Assembly: GCA_030453435.1 (NCBI GenBank)
Contig: JAKDKI010000123.1
Span: 1-6,915, forward strand
Length of the DNA stretch: 6,915 nucleotides
Direction: 5' to 3'
Origin: Kocuria sp.
Lineage (GTDB): Bacteria > Actinomycetota > Actinomycetes > Actinomycetales > Micrococcaceae
Below are positions 1 through 5,351 of this stretch, in pieces. Below the pieces are notes generated by a model. That model did no database searches and had not been told where the DNA came from. It saw only the letters and a list, made by a program, of their open reading frames with translations. The position numbers were made by a program, and so were the translations under genes. Position 1 is the stretch's first letter, and each line of letters starts with the position of its first letter.

Positions 1-42
1 TGCGTACGATGACCGCAACTGGTTCCTATCCCTGGAGAGGTC

Positions 43-1272
43 ATGTCCGCACTGCATCAAGCGTTCCTACACGATTTTCAGCTCATGTCCCGCAACGGCG
101 GGTTGGAGTCCGGTGGCGTTGAGCGTCAGGCCGCCACCGCAGCGGATGGTCTCAACCGGCAGTGGTTCGCCGGCTGGTTGGCTGCGCGCGGTGCCACGGT
201 GCACTACGACGAGATCGGTAACCAGTTCGGCACGTTCGAACTCCACCCCGGTGCGCCCTACGTATTAGTCGGATCGCATCTCGATTCCCAGCCCAGGGCA
301 GGCCGGTTCGACGGCGCATACGGCGTGCTCGCCGGGGCGACAGTGTGTGCGGAACTGTACCGAGCGGCGTCGGCGGGGGAGCTGGAGCTCAAGTACAACC
401 TGTGTGTCGTGAACTGGTTCAACGAAGAGGGTTGCCGGTTCAAGCCGTCCATGATGGGCAGTCTGGTCTATACGGGCAAGCTCGATCTTGAAACGGCGCT
501 GGACATCGAGGACGTGGACGGCGTGACCGTGCGCGACGCCCTCGACGCACTCGGTCAGCGCGGAACCGAGAGCATTCCCGAGGCCGCGGCATACGTGGAG
601 ATCCACATCGAGCAGGGCAAGTCGATGGAGGAGAACGGCCAGACCATTGGCCTGGTGGAGGCCACGTGGGGTGCGCGCAAGTACGAATTCCGGGTGACCG
701 GCGAGCAGTCCCACACCGGTGCCACGCTGATTGAGGATCGCAAGGACGCGCTGTTGGGTGCCTCGCTGCTCATTGCTGCGGCGCGCCGGATCGCGCTGGA
801 GCACGACGTGATCACCTCATGCGGTGAGCTGCTGATCCTGCCCAATTCTCCCGTCGCGGTCGCTCGGGAGGCGCGCTTGTTGATCGACCTGCGCAGCCCG
901 GATGCCGCCCGGCTCGACGCCGCAGACGCGGCCTTCGCGCAGGAGGTCACCAAAGCGGCGTCGGAGGCGAATGTGGAGATCGAAACTCTGAGCCGTAACG
1001 CCTGGGACGTGAAGAACTACGCGCCGGAGGGTGTGGAGCTCGCCGAGCAGGTTGTGCAGGAACTGGGTCTGCCGTACACGCGGATCATGACGCTGGCCGG
1101 CCATGATTCCACCAACGTCAAGGACGTGATGCCCGCGGTCATGCTGTTCGTGCCGTCCCACAAGGGCATCACGCACAACGAGTACGAATTCACCTCTGAC
1201 CAGGACATGCTCTCCGGGCTGGACATGCTGATCGGCGTGATGACGCGGGTGGCGAAGGGCGAGCTGGCTTGA
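43..1272 (+). CDS. M20-family Zn-dependent hydrolase, hydantoinase/carbamoylase type (N-carbamoyl-amino acid or related ureido/amide hydrolase)
   Basis: A 409-residue cytosolic metallo-amidohydrolase, full length for the AmaB/HyuC/AllC branch of M20 (about 400-420). Known members cleave N-carbamoyl amino acids, beta-ureidopropionate or allantoate using two metal ions. The metal ligands can be followed in order: H79 and D81 in GSHLDSQ, D90 in GRFDGAYGVLAG, the Glu pair E128-E129 in NWFNEEGCRF, H188 in EIHIEQG, and H378 near the C-terminus in GITHNEYEF. The lid/dimerisation domain lies at about 210-325 (GEQSHTGATLIEDRKDA, IDLRSPD), and the chain returns to the catalytic domain at AGHDS (352-356). 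No signal peptide or membrane segment is seen. The ATG is supported by GGAG at 34-37, five bases upstream. Gene 2, another M20 enzyme, begins 100 bases downstream. One TTA leucine codon (265-267) is present. The family call is secure; the substrate is unknown, and carbamoylase, ureidopropionase and allantoate hydrolase are all possible. Confidence 0.93.
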   Translation: MSALHQAFLHDFQLMSRNGGLESGGVERQAATAADGLNRQWFAGWLAARGATVHYDEIGNQFGTFELHPGAPYVLVGSHLDSQPRAGRFDGAYGVLAGATVCAELYRAASAGELELKYNLCVVNWFNEEGCRFKPSMMGSLVYTGKLDLETALDIEDVDGVTVRDALDALGQRGTESIPEAAAYVEIHIEQGKSMEENGQTIGLVEATWGARKYEFRVTGEQSHTGATLIEDRKDALLGASLLIAAARRIALEHDVITSCGELLILPNSPVAVAREARLLIDLRSPDAARLDAADAAFAQEVTKAASEANVEIETLSRNAWDVKNYAPEGVELAEQVVQELGLPYTRIMTLAGHDSTNVKDVMPAVMLFVPSHKGITHNEYEFTSDQDMLSGLDMLIGVMTRVAKGELA

Positions 1273-1335
1273 GTGCTGCGCACGAGCTTGCCGTGGGTTG
1301 GTAAAGCGGTTTATGCCTGTCCGCGCTGAGTCATA

Positions 1336-1358
1336 GAGTGTGTGGTGAAACACAACTC
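1336..1358. promoter_or_regulatory. Imperfect dyad just upstream of the second M20 gene
   Basis: The arm GAGTGTGT (1336-1343) pairs with ACAC-A-ACTC (1350-1358), giving eight base pairs with one bulged A and a six-base loop. It ends three bases before the Shine-Dalgarno sequence of the next gene. It could be an operator or a 5' leader hairpin that affects translation. A possible -10-like TAGAGT (1334-1339) overlaps it, but no convincing -35 is present, so a promoter here is only suspected. The rest of the 100-base gap (1273-1372) shows nothing I can name. Confidence 0.3.
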
Positions 1359-1372
1359 AATGAGGAGGCGCA

Positions 1373-2674
1373 GTGTCCCAACCCACGCAAGCTCAGGAAA
1401 CCGCAATCCGTGAGGCGGTCGCGGAAGCGTTCGATCAGCAGGTCGAGTTCCTGCAGCGGTTGGTGTCCGAGCCCTCGCGGCGCACCGAGGAGCGCGCGGC
1501 TCAGGACATGATGGCGGCGGCCTTCCAGGACGCGGGCCTGAGCGTCGACCAGTGGACGCTGGACGCCGCCGAACTCGCGACCCACCCCGCCGCCGGTGCG
1601 GTCACCGTGGACTACTCGAACACTCCGGTGGTCGTGGGCACGTACGAACCTTCCGCCCCCGCCGACGGCGCTCGCAGCCTGATCCTCAACGGTCACGTTG
1701 ACGTTGTACCCGAGGGTCGCGAGGACACGTGGACCACCAGCCCGTGGGACGGCCGGATCGAGGACGGCTGGATGTACGGCCGCGGTGCCGGCGATATGAA
1801 GGCCGGGTTGGTGGCCAACCTATTCGCGTTCAAGGCGCTGCAGGCTGCCGGGCTGGAACCCACCGGCCGCGTGCACCTGCAGTCCGTACCGGAAGAAGAA
1901 TGCACCGGTAACGGCACCGTAGCCGCCATGCAGCGTGGCTACACCGCAGATGCTGTGCTGATTTCTGAGCCCATTGCCGAGACCTTGGTGCGCGCCAATC
2001 TGGGTGTGATCTGGTTCGACGTTGACGTCACCGGAACCGCCGCTCACGCGCACGAGATGGCCAAGGGATTCAATGCGCTGGATGCCGCGTACTCCCTGAT
2101 CGGTGACCTGCGGGAGCTCGAGGACAGGTGGAACCAGATCACGGTGGGGGATCCGAACTTCGGGGACCTGGAGCACCCCATCAATCTCAACGTCGGCGTG
2201 CTGCAGGCGGGCGAGTGGCCGTCTTCGGTGCCCGACCGCTGCACGTTCACGGTGCGGGTCTCGGTTCCGCCGTCGCTGGGCTCTGCCGCGGCGTGGCAGG
2301 AGCTCGAGGAGTGCGTTGAACGCGCCGGCCGCGTGAACCCCGTGGTGTCCCAGGGCAAGGTGTCGGTGAGTAAGTCCGGCTTCTTCTCCGACCAGTACGT
2401 CCTGGAACCGGGCACGGAGGCAGAAGGGTTGCTGTCGGAGCTTCATGCGTCCGTGACCGGTGCGCCGCTGGAGTCCTACCCGTCGCCGGCGTACGTGGAC
2501 TCCCGGGTCTACGGCACGTTCCAAGGCATCCCATCCATGGTCTACGGACCCCTCGCGGAAACCCTGCACGGCAAGGACGAACGCGTGAACCTGGAATCCG
2601 TGAAGCGCTGCACCGAGATCTACGCGCTCTACATCGCCCGCTGGTGCGGCGTGCGTGAGGCAGGTCAGAAGTGA
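1373..2674 (+). CDS. M20-family ArgE/DapE-type deacylase/amidohydrolase
   Basis: A 433-residue enzyme of the ArgE/DapE branch of M20 (usual length 375-435), expected to be cytosolic and to use two zinc ions to hydrolyse an N-acyl or amide bond. Visible landmarks are H108 and the activating D110 in LNGHVDVVPEG, the bridging D141 in GRGAGDMKAG, the catalytic E174 and metal-binding E175 in SVPEEECTGNG, E199 in LISEP, the lid-domain H225 in GTAAHAHEMAKG, and the last ligand H399 in ETLHGKDE. The segment WFDVDVTGTAAHAHEM with NALDAAYSLI resembles the YlmB/YodQ-type deacylases more than classical ArgE, but this does not fix the substrate. The start is GTG, chosen for the strong GAGGAGG (1362-1368), although the four-base spacing is short. 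The stop overlaps the GTG of the CoA-transferase gene (GTGA, 2671-2674), so the two are almost certainly co-translated. It shares only the M20 fold with gene 1 and is not a recent duplicate. Confidence 0.93.
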   Translation: MSQPTQAQETAIREAVAEAFDQQVEFLQRLVSEPSRRTEERAAQDMMAAAFQDAGLSVDQWTLDAAELATHPAAGAVTVDYSNTPVVVGTYEPSAPADGARSLILNGHVDVVPEGREDTWTTSPWDGRIEDGWMYGRGAGDMKAGLVANLFAFKALQAAGLEPTGRVHLQSVPEEECTGNGTVAAMQRGYTADAVLISEPIAETLVRANLGVIWFDVDVTGTAAHAHEMAKGFNALDAAYSLIGDLRELEDRWNQITVGDPNFGDLEHPINLNVGVLQAGEWPSSVPDRCTFTVRVSVPPSLGSAAAWQELEECVERAGRVNPVVSQGKVSVSKSGFFSDQYVLEPGTEAEGLLSELHASVTGAPLESYPSPAYVDSRVYGTFQGIPSMVYGPLAETLHGKDERVNLESVKRCTEIYALYIARWCGVREAGQK

Positions 2675-3924
2675 CCGCGCAGCCAGATCCATCGCGTACT
2701 GATCTCGGACAGGCTTCTCCGGAGCAGTCCGGCACGACAGCCGACGCCCAGGGCGAGAACCCGACCGGCACAACCCTCCCGCTCGACGGCGTTCTGGTCG
2801 CAGACTTCTCGCGAGTACTCGCGGGCCCGCTGGCCACCATGACGCTGGCGGATCTGGGCGCGCGAGTCATCAAGGTGGAACGCCCCGGTGCCGGCGACGA
2901 CACCCGCAGCTGGGGGCCGCCGTGGTCCGACACCGGAGCCACATACTTCGAGTCCGCCAACCGCAACAAGGAGTCCGTAGCCCTGGACCTCACGGATCCG
3001 GAGGATCTGGCGCTCGCCAAGAAGCTGGCTCTCAAGGCCGATGTGTTGGTCGAGAACTTCAAACCCGGTGGGCTGGCCAAGCTGGGGTTGGGTTACGAGG
3101 ACCTGCGGGATGAGAATCCGGGACTGATCTATGCTTCCATTTCCGGTTTCGGCTCCGCCGGCGGACGGAATCTGGCTGGTTATGACTTCCTGGTGCAGGC
3201 CGTGGGCGGGCTCATGAGTATCACCGGCCCAGCGGATGGCTCGCCGTATAAAGCCGGCGTGGCGTTGGTGGACGTGCTGTGTGCCAAGGACACGACCATC
3301 GGAGTGCTGTCCGCGTTGGAAGCTCGCCGGCGGAACAACGGTCGCGGATCCCACCTGGAGATCAACTTGCTCTCCAGCTTGCAGGGTGCGCTGGTCAACC
3401 AGGGGCAGGCCTACCTGGGGGCGGGCAAAGTCCCGTCACGCATGGGCAACGATCACCCCTCGATCGTCCCCTACCAGTTGCTGCAGTGCTCGGACGGCCC
3501 TCTTGCGGTGACCATTGGCAATGATGGTCAATTCGCCCGCATGGCCGGAGCTCTTGGCGTGCCAGACCTCGCTAAGGACGAGCGATTCGCCACCAATTCC
3601 GCCCGAGTGGCCCACCGCGAAATCCTGGTTCCTCTGCTCGAAGAAGCCCTCTCGGGTGATACCGCCCAGCACTGGGAGGACGTACTCACGGACGCGGGGC
3701 TGCCAGCCGGCAAGGTGGGCGGCATTGATGATGGTGTGGCACTGGCCGAAGACCTCGGGCTTGAACCCACCGTTGATGTCCAGGACGCCTCCGGGCAGAC
3801 CGTGGGCCGGCAATTCCGGCACCCCGTGACCTGGAACCCGCCGCTTGAATCACCCACCACGGCCCCGCCGCAGCTCGGGGAACACACCGAGTCGGTGATC
3901 GAATGGCTCAAGGGAACTTCTTAG
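2671..3924 (+). CDS. CaiB/BaiF family (class III) CoA transferase, probably acting on glutarate or a related dicarboxylate
   Basis: A 417-residue class III CoA transferase. Family members move CoA between carboxylic acids through an aspartyl-CoA thioester. The chain shows the N-terminal Rossmann-type start LPLDGVLVADFSRVLAGPLA (about 36-55), VIKVERPGAGDDTR (66-79), NRNKESVALDL (97-107), and the family motif GYDFLVQAVGGLMSITG, where D172 is the expected nucleophile. KAGVALVDV (194-202) and the downstream linker/small domain complete the fold. The 36 residues before the conserved start are Pro/Gly/Ser/Thr-rich, look disordered, and are longer than usual. No alternative in-frame ATG or GTG lies between residue 1 and M57, so the extension is probably real. 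The GTG start overlaps the previous stop by four bases, with GAGG at 2657-2660 as the likely ribosome site. With gcdH next, a succinyl-CoA:glutarate CoA-transferase role (GcdG or SUGCT type) is the best guess; substrate in this family cannot be read from sequence. Confidence 0.9.
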   Translation: MTAQPDPSRTDLGQASPEQSGTTADAQGENPTGTTLPLDGVLVADFSRVLAGPLATMTLADLGARVIKVERPGAGDDTRSWGPPWSDTGATYFESANRNKESVALDLTDPEDLALAKKLALKADVLVENFKPGGLAKLGLGYEDLRDENPGLIYASISGFGSAGGRNLAGYDFLVQAVGGLMSITGPADGSPYKAGVALVDVLCAKDTTIGVLSALEARRRNNGRGSHLEINLLSSLQGALVNQGQAYLGAGKVPSRMGNDHPSIVPYQLLQCSDGPLAVTIGNDGQFARMAGALGVPDLAKDERFATNSARVAHREILVPLLEEALSGDTAQHWEDVLTDAGLPAGKVGGIDDGVALAEDLGLEPTVDVQDASGQTVGRQFRHPVTWNPPLESPTTAPPQLGEHTESVIEWLKGTS

Positions 3925-3930
3925 GCGAGT

Positions 3931-3980
3931 GAAATAAAAAGGGGGCTGGCGCGGCGAGGTTTCGCGAGCGGCGTCGTCCC
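3931..3980 (-). terminator. Possible minus-strand intrinsic terminator or structured A-rich/GC-rich element
   Basis: Immediately after the CoA-transferase stop the + strand reads GAAATAAAAAGGGGG (3931-3945), an unusual AT-rich run for this DNA. It is followed by a GC-rich block that contains the short hairpin GCGA-ggtt-TCGC (3954-3965) and ends in CCCC (3978-3981). Read on the minus strand, this is a GGGG...CCCC-bounded structured region followed directly by CTTTTTATTT, the form of a rho-independent terminator. No minus-strand gene ends here, so it would stop only antisense transcription. The stem is interrupted, which keeps confidence low. Confidence 0.3.
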
Positions 3981-4013
3981 CGTAACGTGAGTCACAAATA
4001 CACAATGGGTGCG

Positions 4014-4040
4014 GTGGCAGTCTGTCCCGGGCCCTGGCAC
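4014..4040. promoter_or_regulatory. Inverted repeat in the gcdH upstream region, possible operator or leader hairpin
   Basis: GTGGCAG (4014-4020) and CTGGCAC (4034-4040) are inverted copies matching at six of seven positions around a 13-base centre that contains CCCGGGCC. The pair lies 32 bases before the chosen gcdH start. A weak -10-like CACAAT (4001-4006) sits just upstream without a recognisable -35. The 148-base gap from the preceding gene makes separate control of gcdH plausible. No regulator family can be named from this dyad. Confidence 0.25.
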
Positions 4041-4062
4041 TACTAGCACGAGCAATGATGCA

Positions 4063-4068
4063 AAGGAG
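4063..4068 (+). promoter_or_regulatory. Ribosome binding site that decides the gcdH start
   Basis: AAGGAG lies four bases before the ATG at 4073. The two in-frame ATG codons further upstream (4055 and 4058) would place this site inside the coding region and have no good ribosome site of their own, so the protein most likely begins MTTPELS. Confidence 0.75.
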
Positions 4069-4072
4069 CACC

Positions 4073-5251
4073 ATGACCACCCCAGAGCTGTCCGCGGATC
4101 CCTCGGATCTGATCAGTTTCGATTCCCTGCTCACCCCCGAGGAACTCGAGCTGCGCGGAAACGTGCGCGAGTTCGTGAATGCGCAGATCAAGCCGAATAT
4201 CGCCAAGTGGTTCGAGGCTGCCGAGTTCCCTCTGGAGATCGTGCCGGAGATGGCCAAGCTGGGTCTGCTGGGCATGCACCTCAAGGGTTACGGCTGCGCG
4301 GGTCGTTCGGCTGTGGAGTACGGTCTGGCCGGTGCTGAGCTGGAGGCCGGAGATTCGGGCCTGCGCACGTTCGTGTCCGTGCAGGGCTCGCTGGCCATGA
4401 GCGCCATTTACAAGTGGGGTTCCGAGGAGCAGAAGCAGGAGTGGCTGCCGCAGATGGCCGCCGGTGAAGCAATTGGTTGCTTCGGCCTGACCGAGCCGAC
4501 CGCGGGTTCGGACCCGTCCTCGATGACCACCAACGCCAAGCGCGACGGTGACGACTGGGTGCTCAACGGCACCAAGCGGTGGATCGGCCTGGCCAACGTG
4601 GCCAAGGTGGCCGTGATCTGGGCGCAGACCGATGACGGGATCCGTGGCTTCGTGGTGCCCACCGACACCGCCGGTTACAAGGCCACACCCATCGAGCCCA
4701 AGTTGTCGATGCGTGCGTCCATCCAGTGTGAGATCGAACTGACGGACGTTCGGCTGCCCGCCAGTGCGATGCTCCCCGAGGCCAAGGGCCTGCGCGGTCC
4801 CTTCTCGTGCCTCAATGAAGCCCGCTACGGCATCATCTGGGGCGCCATGGGCGCGGCTCGCGATTCGTTCGAGGCTGCCCTGGACTACTCCAAGCAGCGC
4901 ATGCAGTTCGACAAGCCCCTGGCCGGCTACCAGATGACCCAGCAGAAGCTCGTGGACATGGCGCTGGAGATCAACAAGGGCTTCCTGCTCGCACTGCAGA
5001 TCGGCCGCATGAAGGACGCCGGCACACTGCAGAATCACCAGATCTCGGTGGGCAAGCTCAACAACTGCCGCGAGGCCATTGCGATCGCCCGCGAGGCTCG
5101 CACCATCTTGGGTGGCAACGGCATCACGCTGGACTACTCGCCGCTGCGTCACGCCAACAACTTGGAGTCCGTGCGCACCTACGAGGGCACCGACGAGGTC
5201 CACACCCTGATCCTCGGCCAGTACCTCACCGGTGAAGCGGCCTTCCGCTGA
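4073..5251 (+). CDS. gcdH: Glutaryl-CoA dehydrogenase (decarboxylating)
   Basis: A 392-residue FAD flavoprotein of the acyl-CoA dehydrogenase family. It converts glutaryl-CoA to crotonyl-CoA and CO2, passing electrons to an electron-transfer flavoprotein (not encoded here). Landmarks are GYGCAG (72-77), the signature GCFGLTEPTAGSDPSS (135-150), CLNEARYGIIWG (246-257), the FAD/dimer segment RMQFDKPLA, GGNGI (347-351) and TYEGTDEVH. The catalytic base is E371, preceded by Y370. R98 in SGLR corresponds to the human Arg94 that binds the substrate gamma-carboxylate, and E91 to human Glu87, so the glutaryl-specific, decarboxylating pocket appears intact. This separates it from ordinary straight-chain acyl-CoA dehydrogenases. 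Length matches bacterial GcdH without a targeting peptide. It follows the CoA transferase by 148 bases and precedes a hydroxyacyl-CoA dehydrogenase. Codon use is strongly G/C-ending, as expected for a well-expressed gene. Confidence 0.96.
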   Translation: MTTPELSADPSDLISFDSLLTPEELELRGNVREFVNAQIKPNIAKWFEAAEFPLEIVPEMAKLGLLGMHLKGYGCAGRSAVEYGLAGAELEAGDSGLRTFVSVQGSLAMSAIYKWGSEEQKQEWLPQMAAGEAIGCFGLTEPTAGSDPSSMTTNAKRDGDDWVLNGTKRWIGLANVAKVAVIWAQTDDGIRGFVVPTDTAGYKATPIEPKLSMRASIQCEIELTDVRLPASAMLPEAKGLRGPFSCLNEARYGIIWGAMGAARDSFEAALDYSKQRMQFDKPLAGYQMTQQKLVDMALEINKGFLLALQIGRMKDAGTLQNHQISVGKLNNCREAIAIAREARTILGGNGITLDYSPLRHANNLESVRTYEGTDEVHTLILGQYLTGEAAFR

Positions 5252-5267
5252 TCGACACGTTCCACCT

Positions 5268-5298
5268 GGCGCTCGCGGCGGTTTTCGTCGCGGGCGCC
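5268..5298 (+). terminator. Strong GC-rich hairpin after gcdH, no clear U-tract
   Basis: GGCGCTCGCGGCG (5268-5280) pairs along its full length with CGTCGCGGGCGCC (5286-5298): eleven Watson-Crick pairs and two G-U wobbles around a five-base loop, GTTTT. It starts 17 bases after the gcdH stop. It is followed by CCCATTTC and not by a T run, so it may be a weak or tract-less terminator, or an mRNA-stabilising stem that sets gcdH and the downstream gene at different levels. Confidence 0.55.
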
Positions 5299-5312
5299 CC
5301 CATTTCAGGACT

Positions 5313-5339
5313 GAGTTCGAATCCGAATCCGAGTTCGAG
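5313..5339 (+). repeat. Hexanucleotide tandem array (GARTYC) in the leader of the hydroxyacyl-CoA dehydrogenase gene
   Basis: Four consecutive six-base units read GAGTTC, GAATCC, GAATCC, GAGTTC, followed by GAGG, so the array runs in an A-B-B-A order and merges into the ribosome site of the next gene. It includes TTCGAA (5316-5321) and a direct repeat of GAGTTCGA (5313-5320 and 5331-5338). It sits between the post-gcdH hairpin and the start codon and has no known role. Confidence 0.65.
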
Positions 5340-5343
5340 GGAG
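5339..5343 (+). promoter_or_regulatory. Ribosome binding site that decides the start of the 3-hydroxybutyryl-CoA dehydrogenase
   Basis: GGGAG lies eight bases before the ATG at 5352. The open frame extends upstream to a GTG at 5232, but that would overlap the end of gcdH, cross the hairpin and repeat array, and add 40 residues unlike any part of the family. The ATG places the Rossmann glycine motif at residues 15-20, where it belongs. Confidence 0.8.
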
Positions 5344-5351
5344 ACTTCCGC

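Noticed and set aside
1..42. Possible end of an upstream gene (TGA at 10-12 in frame 1).
   Set aside because: Only three codons are visible before the stop, too few to support a coding call.
1267..1287. Inverted repeat at the end of the carbamoylase gene as a terminator.
   Set aside because: The arms contain a mismatch and two wobbles with almost no loop and no T-tract; it is too weak to call.
43..2674. The two M20 genes as a tandem duplication.
   Set aside because: They carry different metal-site motifs and belong to separate branches of M20, with no extended similarity.
1327..3994. The same 7-mer TGAGTCA upstream of both gene 2 (1327-1333) and gcdH (3988-3994), as a possible shared operator.
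   Set aside because: About one shared 7-mer is expected by chance between gaps of 100 and 148 bases, the distances to the starts differ, and the flanks do not match well.
4055..4072. Earlier in-frame ATG codons for gcdH at 4055 and 4058.
   Set aside because: They would put the AAGGAG site inside the gene and lack their own ribosome site.
5232..5351. Upstream extension of the hbd frame to a GTG at 5232.
   Set aside because: It overlaps the end of gcdH and translates the hairpin and hexamer array into a segment unlike the family; the ATG at 5352 has a good ribosome site and the expected N-terminus.
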